Source: Parapristionchus giblindavisi | Lineage: Eukaryota; Nematoda; Chromadorea; Rhabditida; Diplogasteridae | NCBI GenBank assembly: GCA_943737045.1 | Contig: CALSFV010000310.1 | Location: 1-64,000 of the forward strand | DNA length: 64,000 nucleotides | Direction: 5' to 3' | Shown here: one piece after another, positions 51,101-63,976 of the stretch | Layout of the letters: every line of letters starts with the position of its first letter | Numbering within the stretch: the first letter of the stretch is position 1 | Made by a program: the position numbers and the translations under genes | The notes under the pieces: generated by a model | Database searches by the model: none | Told to the model about the DNA's origin: nothing | The model's input: the letters and a program-made list of their open reading frames with translations, nothing else

Positions 51101-52621
51101 TTATTCCTTTTCTCCGGCGGTCTTCTTGGGGAGAAGAACGGCGTTGATGTTGGGAAGAACACCTCCTTGAGCGATGGTGACTCCAGCCCTGAGCTTGTTC
51201 AGCTCCTCGTCGTTGCGGACGGCAAGCTGGAGATGGCGATGATTGATTCTGGTCTTCTTGTAGGGACCATCGTGAACTGAATGTTCAAGATTATAGGTAG
51301 ATCAATCGATAATTCAAAGCAAATATTGAAGAGATACCGCACTCTACCACACTCCTTCTCAATATTCCGAAAACGAGTCAAAAATAATGTATCATTCAAT
51401 GTAACACAATGCAGAATACACTATGAGCCCAACAACCGTCAGAATTGATATAATATAAAAAGGATAGCTTAACAGAAACAATTGGGGACTCCTTGTGACC
51501 AAAATCTAGGGCCAAATTCACGCACCCACCTATGGTCCCATATATCAGAACAGTATTCTATCTACAGTATCCCTGGAACGACTACAGTACCCCATCTTCT
51601 ATCGTACCTGAATCCTCCATAGTCTCCCTGGTCTCGTCGATACGCCGGCCATTGTGCGCCCAGACGGGCAAACTAAAAAAACGAAATTAAAATAATCCTA
51701 AATCCTTCGAATAGACCCATTTCTAGAGAACCTCCTCTCACTCTTGATCAATTATTACATTATCGATTGATGTTTTACTATCAATCGATAACTAATTGAC
51801 CAAAACCGTGTGGGATACGAACCAATCTACAATCTAGTAGGGATACGAACAGCAGTAATAATGTTTTGATTGATTGATCAGACTACAATCAGGCCGATTG
51901 ATATGAAACGAAAGTAAAAATGGCGATTTATAAGCAAAACAACGAATTTTCCAAATCTACCCACTATGAAAAAACGGCGAGTGCATCGAAAATGTAGGTG
52001 CCTTATCACATATTTCCAATGCGTTTTCCAAAGAACAATATAACCAAGTACAAGATATTATTATTTGCTAGAAAATGTAAAGAACACAGTATCCATATTC
52101 TTAATCAATCAATCAATAAATCAATAAACTGACACCATCTCCTACGCGAAGTAGAACGAGAGGGCGGAGGAATGACACATGAGGAGAGTAGCTGACTAAA
52201 TGAAGAGATTAAAGTTCGAAGATCAAAGATTAATGATTGCAATACAATCTATATAAAAAAAGAGGTGTGCCTATTTCTGCTCAAGAACTCATCTACTATA
52301 AGCCTACAGTATCAACCAAACTATCTACAGTATGACGAAAGTAGGACCAATACCGTACCCTCTGATCGGCCCTGTACAGGAGGGGCGATAACTCGTTCAA
52401 ATTTTGATTTCCTGGTGTAAATATATACATGGAAAAAGTTTTCGAAAGTTGCACATTCGCGTTTTAAGCTACTTTTTGTCCCTCTGAACAATACACTATA
52501 TTTGCCAAATAATTCTCAGCCCGGTGTTTTTATGTTTCTTAAGATTAATATGAATGACATACACTCACGTCTGAATCGGAGGTCTCGGTAGGGTCCTCCA
52601 CACGCATCGGGTTGACGCCAT
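51101..52621 (-). pseudogene. H2A C-terminal piece with fusion exons (copy 5)
   Basis: Blocks at 51101-51276, 51608-51672 and 52569-52621, frame intact as in copy 1. Confidence 0.7.
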
Positions 52622-53345
52622 GATGAGAGATTCAATGAGGGGAAGGATACGAATCTGATTATGAGAATGCATTATTGATTGATACAGTAAAATGGATTCA
52701 CTTTTCGAAATGGCTCGTTTGTAACTAAGCTCTCTTGTATTATCATAAAACACAAAAAACAGTGAAATTATTATCGCCATACATTTTCATACCCTCGCAG
52801 TGCGAGGATTGACCCACTATATGAGGTTCATTTTAGGCCACTTGATAAAAAAGGGAAGCTAAAAAGACGATTTTTAAGCGAAAATAACGAATTTTGTGAA
52901 TCAACCCACCCTATTTCGAGAATTGACCCATTATAAAAAAAATAAACAACACGGGTATCGAAAATGTATGATTATCGCACGAGATCAGTTGGGGGTTCCT
53001 GCCACTTTTGTTTTATTCTAAAGTTTAGAAAGGAAAAGAAAATCGGAGAAAACTCTCGATGTTTTCTACTCTTTCGTCTTTGTTTCTTAGCCTTTCGTTC
53101 TTACGATTGTAAAGTATATAAAAAACCAATACACCAGGGTATTCAACTCGGGGAAACCCCCCCCCCCCCAATGTGCATCGCTACTACAACTCCTGAAGAA
53201 TTTCATGAATCATTTAATTACTCCAAAGTTGTCGTCTTTACTATTTTAAGGGTCCCGTGAAATACAAATTTCGGATTCCACTATACCAAAACCCAGCTAC
53301 AAAGCTGTATTTACTGATTAAAGAGTAAGTAAACAATAAAATTAC

Positions 53346-53605
53346 CAGCTGTGAGGAAAAGTGAGGGCGTTGATGATGTCGTTTCCAGGAAGGGTGTAGA
53401 GGTGCTTGCTCTCGATGAGATCCCAAAGCATGGCCTGGATGCAATAGCAAATAAGATTCGTAGAGTTGGGCAAAGGTAATGCAAAAGCAAAATTAAGACC
53501 ATACCTTGACAAGACAATCTTGTCCCATCCAGCGGAGACAAAGACAGGGTCGCGGGTGGAAGGAGAGAATGTGACAGTGGAGACCCAGTCGGTGTGACAA
53601 TCCTC
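53346..53605 (-). pseudogene. RACK1 fragment (copy 5)
   Basis: Blocks at 53346-53434 and 53505-53605, same 5 bp duplication as copy 1. Confidence 0.84.
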
Positions 53606-54655
53606 CTAAAAAGAATAAAATTAAAATGAACAAGTTTGGATAATGAAGCAATCATAGAGAGAGAGGGAGAAGAAAAGATGAGTGGTCTGACCACTACAAA
53701 ATAAAAGATAATGTTAAGGTTATCACTTAATCTTTCACCCTCGCTAAGGTCATAAGTCAAAGTAGTTAAGGTAAATTAAGCTATACAATTATAGCTAGTC
53801 AAAAAAGTAAGGTTATGATTTTGACTTAACCTTTAACGCTCACTAAGTTCATAAGTTAAGGTAAGCCAACAAGGATAGGTTTTTTTTTCAACAAGGATAG
53901 GCGTTGTAGCCCGCGAATCATACGCGATCTTTACCCATATAAAGAGATTGCGTTCCTATTTAGAAAAATTGACAATCTTTCGGCACTACTGAGCAAGTGA
54001 GTCGAAAAAGAACTGTTTTTCGACTCACCCATGACATCAACGAACGGCTGCCAGGCAGGGGGGGGGGGGGAATGGGTGAGCAGTTAGAGACTGCTCACCA
54101 GTTGGAGGGTGGCAATATAGGTGAGTGAAGAGACATTCTCGCCACCATAGTGTTTACCCATATAAGGAGATTTCGTTCCTATTTACAAAAATACACAATC
54201 GTTCGATACTATTGAGGTGTTTAAATCCAAGCATGACCGCGGATACAAGTAAAATCATGGCTATGCGCATGGCCTTTTTTTGCAGATTTAACTGGAAATT
54301 TTCCAATTTTCGCGAGGCAAAGCTAAGTGCAAAGTCCAGCAAGGCAAGGCAAGGCCGTGCGCAAAAAGAATCAGTGTTTTCTTTGATTTTCGGCTTAAAG
54401 TGCTCAAAAAAGGATCATACGATATTTATCTCAGTAGCATACTATATAAATGACCTAATTTAGTTGTTTTCCGTGAAACAACGAATTTCAACGCTTTTGA
54501 AGTGTATAAAACCATCTTTTTCGAGCAAAAATCGAGCACGCATTTTCTTGCATTTTCCGTTCTGAAGTTCTGAACACCGCATAAGACAAATGAGACAAAT
54601 GGCAGAGGCCCTTTCGACGAAAAATAAAGTAAGAAATGCCACTGACCGTCAGGGA

Positions 54656-54757
54656 CTAGGACTCCATTCTTGACTTTCTCTTCTTCTTGTCTCCACAGAT
54701 AGTCCTCTGGGACTTGGCGGCCTTCTTCGCTCCCTTGGCGGATGGCTTGGGTGGCAT
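54656..54757 (-). pseudogene. Histone H2B 5' fragment (copy 5)
   Basis: Same 33 codons and TAG as copy 1. The corresponding piece of unit 6 lies beyond the window. Confidence 0.85.
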
Positions 54758-54802
54758 ACTGACGATGAGGGTTGGTTAGTGGCGAGGTGTTAGGGCTTAC
54801 TG

Positions 54803-54952
54803 AGGCCGTATGCATGAACACCGGCAAACCGTTTGTCCGACAAACGTGACGTCACAACCGTAGGAGGAGGCGTTTGCCCAAAATCTTCCGCCTACGCTTT
54901 TGACGTCACGTTAGTTGGACACACGGTTTGTCGGCGTTCATGCATACGGCCT
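54803..54952. mobile_element. 150 bp foldback MITE (copy 5)
   Basis: Identical to copy 1. Confidence 0.8.
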
Positions 54953-56921
54953 TAGAAGGACAAAATATGAAAATATCACAAAGTAAAATCATTGCAAAAG
55001 GTAAAATATGCTTTCGCAACTTGAGGAAGAGAGATGCTGCAAAATACCGTATACCACACAACAGATCGATGACTAATCAGTTGGGACACATTCACGACTT
55101 CATTGTTTTTTTATAATTAATTTTACAAATAATTCACCATTAAATTTTCAATTTCTTGCGCTTAAAAATCGTAAAAATACGTAATCAATATAATATCATA
55201 AAAGTGGAGAATATAAATGGGCCGATTTTTCGCAATGGCCTTAACAATGCATACTAAGTAAATGAGTGATATCTCGATGATTTTACCTACTTTGACGTAC
55301 TTTTGTCGTCTAATAATAATGAACACATGACGAGAAACCGATATAAACGTAATCAGAGGTTTAGGAGCAGTTTGAAAAATCGCGTCGACGACGTCATCTG
55401 AAGTCTACCAGTCAAGTCCTCTATGTGAAAACACACGTTTGTGAAAGAATCGGGTCGATCGGAGAGAAAAATGTTCATCGACGATGACGTCCGTCTGAAA
55501 TCTACCTTCAGAAGGTCTGATAACCATATGTTCCAAGTTTGACGTCGATCCGTCAACGTTGAGGACCTCTTCACTCTATAGAATCCACTAGAAAAAATAT
55601 TCCAAGTCCAGAAATAGTTAGCTGTACTAGACTGGTCAATTTTTGACCAGACTGGTCAATTTTTGTCCAGTTAAATAACTACTTGGTTATTGAAAATCAG
55701 TTAAAAGAAATCCGAGCCACGTGTAAAATAGTCTTTAACTAACCATTAGTTGTTTAAAAGGGCTTAAATCTAAGCGCGGAGATGGTCGAAAATAGCGTGA
55801 AAAAGAGGTAGGGTTCATTAGTTGAATGGTCCTAGGATTACGGAGTAATCGCGCTATTTTCTATATTGCAGCTTTATGCATAAATTAGGAAGAAATCGCG
55901 CTATTTTCTATCGCAGCATTATGCATAAATTACCGGGAAATCACGCTATTTTCTCAGTTGCAATACAATAGAAAAATACGGGAATTCACGATATTTTGTC
56001 AATTGCAATTATGCTAATTAAGTTTTTTTCGATGAATATATAAAACAATATTCTATGTAGATATCAAATATTGATTGGTCTAATCATTCACAAAAGTGAT
56101 TATATCAATTCCGAACATCTTTATATGAGGCCGCTTGCGTAAGAATCAACTAAAATCAGTGAATTCTGGCACTATCAATAAATCAAGTTTTGGGGATCGG
56201 GGGTTCTCAAGGGTGCTGATGACGATGGTCATATTCATTTTGCACCTAGAGAGACCGTTGAGGTCTGACGACGCCACACTGAAATCGAGTTTTTAGTCAT
56301 TTCTCGTCACATGATGATGCTAAATTTTACAGACTATATCTTACGGGGCAGAATCTGATGGCGATCACGCCTGTCTAATTCATTTTTCATGAAAAAGAAA
56401 AAAATTCAGCCAATTTGCAGATATTTTGGAGAAAATGAACTTTAAGTGTAATCATTTTGCCGCTGGAATGGATGCAAGAGGCGAGAATGTGTGGTGGTGC
56501 GAGAGAGCAGAGGGGATAAATAAAGAGATAAATGACAGACAGATAAAGGAGAGGAGGGGGAGTTCACGAACAAATACAATACCCGAAAAATAAATATAAA
56601 ATCAAACTATTATTATCCCGCGTCTCTATACAACACATGAAATCTGTAAAAATCGAAATTGTAGCAGTTTTCCTTCAATAACTCGAAAACGGCTTGATAT
56701 AACAATTTGGACAATTGTACACTTTTCAATCTCCTTTTCGAAAGAATCATTTCTATTTTTTTTTTTGAAAAGGAAATTGGACAACGTTGAAGTGAGATAT
56801 GTTCGAAAAACGGAAAGTGATCAAAATCGATTAAAGGTGGCCACCCGCGAATACTCATGCAAATCTCTTGTATCTCACTTATGCAATTTTTCAATTGATG
56901 TGCAAGAAGTGGCCACTCATC

Positions 56922-56993
56922 AATCCCTTAGCGCAGTGGTATAACTTCTGACTAGATAGCGCATTGTCACGGGTTCGAATCTTATTGCCGAAC
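56922..56993 (+). other. tRNA-like sequence (copy 6)
   Basis: A box at 56929-56939 and matching B box, identical to copy 1. Confidence 0.6.
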
Positions 56994-58455
56994 TTTCTTA
57001 TTTTCAAAAAGCGCGCCTTTGCCTGCGATTGCAAGCACGATTCATTCTTGATTCTAGCGATCAATAAGCTGAATTTGCATAAAATAAATAGTGTACGGTG
57101 TGTAGAATATCTTTTGCTAACTTTCTGTCTTCACGGTTTGTTCACGAAAATGTTCGCGGGAGTCCACCTTGAAGTCCATGAGCTATCTAGTAATAGACCC
57201 TGGGGGTCAAGAAATACGTGCAATGAACTAGATAGTAATATTGTGCGTCGTTTGAAGACATAATTTTTGCAATAAAACGGATGGGGTCAAGAAAATATTT
57301 TCGAGATAACTTTTTTTTGTTTTTCTCGTTTTTCGCCCTAAAGATGACTTAGCAGCGAAAGGCTCATCATCAACTTTTTGGAGTGCATTAGAAGACGATT
57401 CGAATACACCTATCGGCTCGTTGTACGATGAAAATGAACCGAGTTATGATCATTTTCAGGGTAGATCACTAAAAATCGATAATCTCCAATTTTGGCCAAA
57501 TAAAGTGGCTATGTCTTCTCATGACCCCCAACCACACCCACTGACCGAATTTCATCGAAATCGGAGAGAAAAATTTTTTCCTAGTGGCATTGCTGGACGT
57601 TTTTTTCAACATTTTTACAGGATACCCGTGATAAGTAATTGAAAAGGCTCCAGACAACGTTTTTAATTTCTACTATTTATTCAAAAGTTACGAAAAAGTA
57701 GAGCACATTTTCCTCGTTTTACACACCACTTCGCCACTTTTTCGTTTCATTTATTTTCATCTCATGACTTTAGGACACTGCATAAATATTTGTAATTATA
57801 AGGGTCTGTTTGTGATTTCGTGGAATCTCACTTGATCATTCAAGAATCTGACGTATATCGAAAATGAAAAGAATGATAAGTTGCAAGTGGGAGCTGTATA
57901 TTTTTAATGTAATGATGCATGATTGGTGTGCGTACCTCCTTTATTCTGTATATTTATCGAAGAAATTCATTGATCAGAGTAGATTCTAATGGATTTTTCA
58001 AAATATGAAACAATGCTACAAACTCTCACGCAAAATCAGCATAGATAATAGGATTAAGCTTTACCCTTTACCGTTCTTTTCTATACTAACTCGTTAATTC
58101 ATGAACTACAGTAGTAACTCTTTCCAAATAATCAATCAATACTCGACAGATATCTGACATCATTCGCAGGTTAAAGGGCTACTTCCTCCAGATATATGGG
58201 GCCCGTTGCTTGAAAACCAATGTTCTGAGAGTTTCTCGAACTTTCTGAAACCTTCTTGATATTTTTCTTCCTGGAAACTATTGTTTGGTACTGTAGGGTC
58301 ATGGAAGAGGGTTCGGTAGAGAGAAAGGAGAGAAGAGAAAAGAGACAGAGAGGAATGGGAGATAGAATGAGGGAGAAGAGATAGAAGATGGAGAGAGAAA
58401 AGAAAGAGACAGAGAGGTAGAGAGTGGGAAGAGAGCGCGCACGACTTGTTTTAAA

Positions 58456-58536
58456 CTTTTTTAACTTTTAAACTGTTTTAAACACGACTTTTTTTTGTTT
58501 TAAACTGTTTTAAACACGACTTTTTTTTGTTTTAAA
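58456..58536. repeat. 81 bp micro-insertion of tandem copies in unit 6
   Basis: Where the other units read CACGACTTGTTTTAAAGGC, unit 6 has extra copies of a 32 bp piece (AAACTGTTTTAAACACGACT plus a T-run) derived from the local sequence. A nearby 3 bp loss (CATCATTTG to CATTTG) is also private. This looks like templated slippage or break repair. Confidence 0.85.
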
Positions 58537-59789
58537 GGCAAATCCTAAGCTAATTTTATTACGGGGAAATCGTGTTAATTTCTCAATTACATTTGCATAA
58601 ATTTTTTCGCTAATCACATCTTTCGTATTGCCCAAATCTTTCTCATAATGCCATTACTCTCAATTACTCTGCATTCGATTATCCTTTGGTAGCGAGATAA
58701 TTCCATGCGAAATTACTTATTGAGAGTTTAAAATGAAATAATGCTATTGGTGTCATTGTGGGTGATAGATCTCTGAAATTATTGCATTTTTGATATTTTC
58801 GAAATTGATATCACGTGAGTTCAATCGTAAAGGGAGAGTAACCTTTGTCAATATTCGCGTTTAGCTCGTGGGGAATCTTACCACGACGTTACAATGATGG
58901 AAATAATCGTCACATTTAATAACTTTTGCATATGCGAGTATGCGAACGTTGTTAAATGTGTTCATATGTTCACTCTCATGAGGTGCCCTATTCCAGGGAT
59001 TTTTAGCATACTGTGTTTGACAATGGTTTCTCTCCCTCTAAGAGAGGATGAATATTAGCAGGGAAATAGGTAATAGTAAATCGTGCATTGTGCTTTACAC
59101 AACATTCATAAACATACTGCATGTAAATGCAAAAATGAAAGATGAGAAAAGCTGATGGAACTAGAAAAAAATCTCGCAGTTTACCCGATTTGCTTATTAT
59201 ATCATCGTATACGTCACTCTTGAATTCTTTAGCACTTAAGAAACAGATGAACGAGAGATGACATAGTTTTAAAGAAAAGCTCGACTACCCTCATCAACGC
59301 ACGTGTATAAATCTACATAGATGGGAATTGAGAGATTAAGAACACATCTACATCAACATATCAACTAACAAAACTTTAAACATTGTATTCTTGATATGCA
59401 AATAATTGTTAGACATGAATTATCACCTACCTCTCATTGATTTCAACTGAAATATTACGTCAAAAATCAGTCGGATTGTTGGAGAGGCTAACAAACTCAT
59501 ATCTAAAATACCATAATCTACCTTGACTACCGTAACATCTGAATTCATTGTCTCAAATAGAACAGTAGGCTTACTTAGAATCTCCTAACTCTCACAGAAT
59601 TCCCATGTATTTCCAAATTTCGGTAGTCGACCCTACCGTAATATCTGTGTGAGTGATCTCAAATCCGCAACGCTAAACTTAGCTGACAGCTGATTTCACA
59701 CATCGATTAGATACACAGTCAATAATTGAAATGCACGAGCTTTATTCATAGACATATTTGAGATCAAACTTGATTTGGTATAGGATTGT

Positions 59790-59805
59790 GGCCCTAAAGA
59801 GGGCC
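59790..59805 (-). terminator. Histone mRNA 3' stem-loop (copy 6)
   Basis: Identical stem-loop downstream of an intact H2A-like terminal exon. Confidence 0.92.
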
Positions 59806-61168
59806 GTTGGGTTCTGGGTTTAGCCGTGAGTACTAAGCAAGGCGTTTATTCCTTTTCTCCGGCGGTCTTCTTGGGGAGAAGAACGGCGTTGATGTTGGGA
59901 AGAACACCTCCTTGAGCGATGGTGACTCCAGCCCTGAGCTTGTTCAGCTCCTCGTCGTTGCGGACGGCAAGCTGGAGATGGCGATGATTGATTCTGGTCT
60001 TCTTGTAGGGACCATCGTGAACTGAATGTTCAAGATTATAGGTAGATCAATCGATAATTCAAAGCAAATATTGAAGAGATACCGCACTCTACCACACTCC
60101 TTCTCAATATTCCGAAAACGAGTCAAAAATAATGTATCATTCAATGTAACACAATGCAGAATACACTATGAGCCCAACAACCGTCAGAATTAACCCCTAT
60201 ATAAAAGATCGCAATTAGACCAATTTACCGCGGTAGGTTTTTTGAAATTTGTTCTATCAGGATGTTGGGTGATTTATGCCAGATTCCGGCTACTGGGGTT
60301 TTCTACCACGCCGGATCGAATGGCACTGGTCCCGAGCCGATCCGGAGCCGTCTTTTAGGTGAAACGCCGGCTCTCGGGTTTTTTGCACATTTTGGCGCGC
60401 AACTTGGTGTCAAGTGTGTCAAAAATTGCAAGTTGGGGTGTGAACATGATCACAAGACTTGGGGCAATCTAAATCGTATTTTTGCCGATTTTTCCCATTC
60501 ACGGTTTTTTCGGAAATTTCGTTCAATGTTGGCGGAGAGCAAAAAAATGCAAAAATCGGGCGCGCATAATTTGATTGCTCGAAATCGGCTCTATAACTTT
60601 TTGAGATTAAGACTTATGTTAAGCAACTTTTTACGGCGCATCTTTTGGTGCTATCGCCACGCGCCTTGTCCCCCGGGATTATGACGAAATAGGCCTCGGA
60701 AGAAATCCGGAAAGTAGGTTTTTCGTGATTTTCATCTATGCAACTTAATTTTTTGCGTCCCGGCTCCTGAAAGTAAATTTTACAACTCGACGAGGCGCAA
60801 CTTTTTGCTTTTGGACCCAACTCATTTGGTGCAGTATTCGCCGAGTTGAGCGGTCGCGAAAAATGGTCAATTTTAAACATTTCAAAAAAACTCAAATTTC
60901 GCACTTTTTTTATTCAACCAAACTATGCTCATGTTGTAGCGCGTGTAAAACTGATTTAGAAAAATCATGTCTCTTCACCTCCGCACGACCTCTTTGTACC
61001 GCGAAAAATCGCCGAAAAGGTGCAAAAACACGATTTTGCCAGTTTTCTTGGTTAAATTTATTTCAAAAATTATTTTAGGCGTTTTATATGGCAAAGAAAG
61101 TTGTAGCCCCACTCTTTGCGCGTCGATTGGTGTATAATATGACCATATTCAGATACAAAATGAACCCA

Positions 61169-61235
61169 TGGCGTCGAGGTAAAGAGATACCACTCTAAAA
61201 ACACCGAGCGGGTTCGAACCCCGGTTCGATCCAAA
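61169..61235 (+). other. Possible tRNA-like segment in the unit 6 insertion
   Basis: TGGCGTCGAGG resembles an A box with one mismatch at its key A, and GGGTTCGAACCCC is a perfect B box that is itself palindromic, followed by a second GGTTCGATCC. A T-run follows. Weak evidence for a tRNA-derived portion. Confidence 0.3.
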
Positions 61236-61526
61236 ACTTTTGCTGATTTTTACTGGTCTCGAGAATGTGTCCTAGGGTAGTTTTTCGTGTTAAGAATGAT
61301 GAAACAAGTTATTTTGAGTCATTCTGAGCTGGAAAACATGTCATGCATGACCCTTAACTCTAACCTCGCTTCAATTGATATCTGTAGCGACATTCATTCA
61401 GGTCAACGAAATGTTTCGATAATCTTGAGACAAATATTGATCCTAAGACATCCGGAAAATGTCGGAAAGCTGATGAACGAGTCCACGAATGAGTTTCATG
61501 TCATGCAATACAGAAAATGGGGGGTT

Positions 61527-61543
61527 GGGGGGGTGTCCCCCCC
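61527..61543. repeat. G7-TGT-C7 hairpin
   Basis: Seven G and seven C are separated by TGT, a very stable hairpin. The preceding GGGGGGTT gives a second G-run that could also allow quadruplex formation. Confidence 0.8.
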
Positions 61544-61687
61544 AAACAATCAAAAGCTTACCCCAACTTCTTCCAAATAATTTTGCCGTTCAAAATTCAA
61601 AGCAAATAGTTTTATGTTGTCGTTTTTCATATATTTTTTCGACAATAAGTCAGAAAACAAGAGAAAAGGGTCCATACTGGGCGACTC

Positions 61688-61740
61688 GAGCATTCTATGC
61701 GGAAGGGTGCGCAGCACCCTTCCGCGCTAGCGCAATGCTC
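61688..61740. repeat. Two-tier stem-loop near the right end of the insertion
   Basis: The inner stem has perfect 12 bp arms GCGGAAGGGTGC (61699-61710) and GCACCCTTCCGC (61714-61725) with a 3 base loop. The outer stem is GAGCATT (61688-61694) with AATGCTC (61734-61740). A palindrome GCGCTAGCGC lies in the bulge. It is a likely end-recognition or termination structure of the element. Confidence 0.8.
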
Positions 61741-63716
61741 CTCCCGCGCTTCAAGTATAATAATGAAACGCTCAGAAGTAAAACAATTTTCGGCTCTGCC
61801 CCTAGCACTGCTAGTTGATATAATATAAAAAGGATAGCTTAACAGAAACAATTGGGGACTCCTTGTGACCAAAATCTAGGGCCAAATTCACGCACCCACC
61901 TATGGTCCCATATATCAGAACAGTATTCTATCTACAGTATCCCTGGAACGACTACAGTACCCCATCTTCTATCGTACCTGAATCCTCCATAGTCTCCCTG
62001 GTCTCGTCGATACGCCGGCCATTGTGCGCCCAGACGGGCAAACTAAAAAAACGAAATTAAAATAATCCTAAATCCTTCGAATAGACCCATTTCTAGAGAA
62101 CCTCCTCTCACTCTTGATCAATTATTACATTATCGATTGATGTTTTACTATCAATCGATAACTAATTGACCAAAACCGTGTGGGATACGAACCAATCTAC
62201 AATCTAGTAGGGATACGAACAGCAGTAATAATGTTTTGATTGATTGATCAGACTACAATCAGGCCGATTGATATGAAACGAAAGTAAAAATGGCGATTTA
62301 TAAGCAAAACAACGAATTTTCCAAATCTACCCACTATGAAAAAACGGCGAGTGCATCGAAAATGTAGGTGCCTTATCACATATTTCCAATGCGTTTTCCA
62401 AAGAACAATATAACCAAGTACAAGATATTATTATTTGCTAGAAAATGTAAAGAACACAGTATCCATATTCTTAATCAATCAATCAATAAATCAATAAACT
62501 GACACCATCTCCTACGCGAAGTAGAACGAGAGGGCGGAGGAATGACACATGAGGAGAGTAGCTGACTAAATGAAGAGATTAAAGTTCGAAGATCAAAGAT
62601 TAATGATTGCAATACAATCTATATAAAAAAAGAGGTGTGCCTATTTCTGCTCAAGAACTCATCTACTATAAGCCTACAGTATCAACCAAACTATCTACAG
62701 TATGACGAAAGTAGGACCAATACCGTACCCTCTGATCGGCCCTGTACAGGAGGGGCGATAACTCGTTCAAATTTTGATTTCCTGGTGTAAATATATACAT
62801 GGAAAAAGTTTTCGAAAGTTGCACATTCGCGTTTTAAGCTACTTTTTGTCCCTCTGAACAATACACTATATTTGCCAAATAATTCTCAGCCCGGTGTTTT
62901 TATGTTTCTTAAGATTAATATGAATGACATACACTCACGTCTGAATCGGAGGTCTCGGTAGGGTCCTCCACACGCATCGGGTTGACGCCATGATGAGAGA
63001 TTCAATGAGGGGAAGGATACGAATCTGATTATGAGAATGCATTATTGATTGATACAGTAAAATGGATTCACTTTTCGAAATGGCTCGTTTGTAACTAAGC
63101 TCTCTTGTATTATCATAAAACACAAAAAACAGTGAAATTATTATCGCCATACATTTTCATACCCTCGCAGTGCGAGGATTGACCCACTATATGAGGTTCA
63201 TTTTAGGCCACTTGATAAAAAAGGGAAGCTAAAAAGACGATTTTTAAGCGAAAATAACGAATTTTGTGAATCAACCCACCCTATTTCGAGAATTGACCCA
63301 TTATAAAAAAAATAAACAACACGGGTATCGAAAATGTATGATTATCGCACGAGATCAGTTGGGGGTTCCTGCCACTTTTGTTTTATTCTAAAGTTTAGAA
63401 AGGAAAAGAAAATCGGAGAAAACTCTCGATGTTTTCTACTCTTTCGTCTTTGTTTCTTAGCCTTTCGTTCTTACGATTGTAAAGTATATAAAAAACCAAT
63501 ACACCAGGGTATTCAACTCGGGGAAACCCCCCCCCCCCCCAATGTGCATCGCTACTACAAATCCTGAAGAATTTCATGAATCATTTAATTACTCCAAAGT
63601 TGTCGTCTTTACTATTTTAAGGGTCCTGTGAAATACAAATTTCGGATTCCACTATACCAAAACCCAGCTACAAAGCTGTATTTACTGATTAAAGAGTAAG
63701 TAAACAATAAAATTAC

Positions 63717-63976
63717 CAGCTGTGAGGAAAAGTGAGGGCGTTGATGATGTCGTTTCCAGGAAGGGTGTAGAGGTGCTTGCTCTCGATGAGATCCCAAAGC
63801 ATGGCCTGGATGCAATAGCAAATAAGATTCGTAGAGTTGGGCAAAGGTAATGCAAAAGCAAAATTAAGACCATACCTTGACAAGACAATCTTGTCCCATC
63901 CAGCGGAGACAAAGACAGGGTCGCGGGTGGAAGGAGAGAATGTGACAGTGGAGACCCAGTCGGTGTGACAATCCTC
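63717..63976 (-). pseudogene. RACK1 fragment (copy 6)
   Basis: Blocks at 63717-63805 and 63876-63976, same 5 bp duplication. This is the last recognisable gene piece before the window ends. Confidence 0.84.

Larger units (their letters stand above)
46408..55073. repeat. Tandem 8.67 kb unit, copy 5
   Basis: Length 8,666 bp, uninterrupted, near-identical to copy 4 without its transposon. Confidence 0.98.
60190..61814. mobile_element. 1.62 kb insertion of unclassified mobile element in unit 6
   Basis: Precise comparison with the other units shows 1,625 extra bases at GAA/TTGATATAAT. The flanks allow a 2 bp duplication (TT), or no duplication with entry between A and T. The right end is a small hairpin ending CTAG followed by T, as in Helitrons, but the left end TTAACCCC is not the usual TC and no terminal inverted repeat is seen. 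It is GC-richer than the host unit. Internal frames (for example 60262-60684, 140 codons) resemble nothing I know. It carries strong hairpins at 61527-61543 and 61688-61740. Probably non-autonomous. Confidence 0.7.
59846..62991 (-). pseudogene. H2A C-terminal piece with fusion exons and enlarged intron (copy 6)
   Basis: Blocks at 59846-60021, 61978-62042 and 62939-62991. The coding blocks are intact, but the intron between the first two is enlarged from 331 to 1,956 nt by the 1.62 kb insertion. Confidence 0.68.

Noticed and set aside
60262..60684. A 140-codon plus-strand frame in the unit 6 insertion
   Set aside because: No recognisable domain or motif, and the GC-richer sequence there gives long chance frames; kept only as a note within the insertion.
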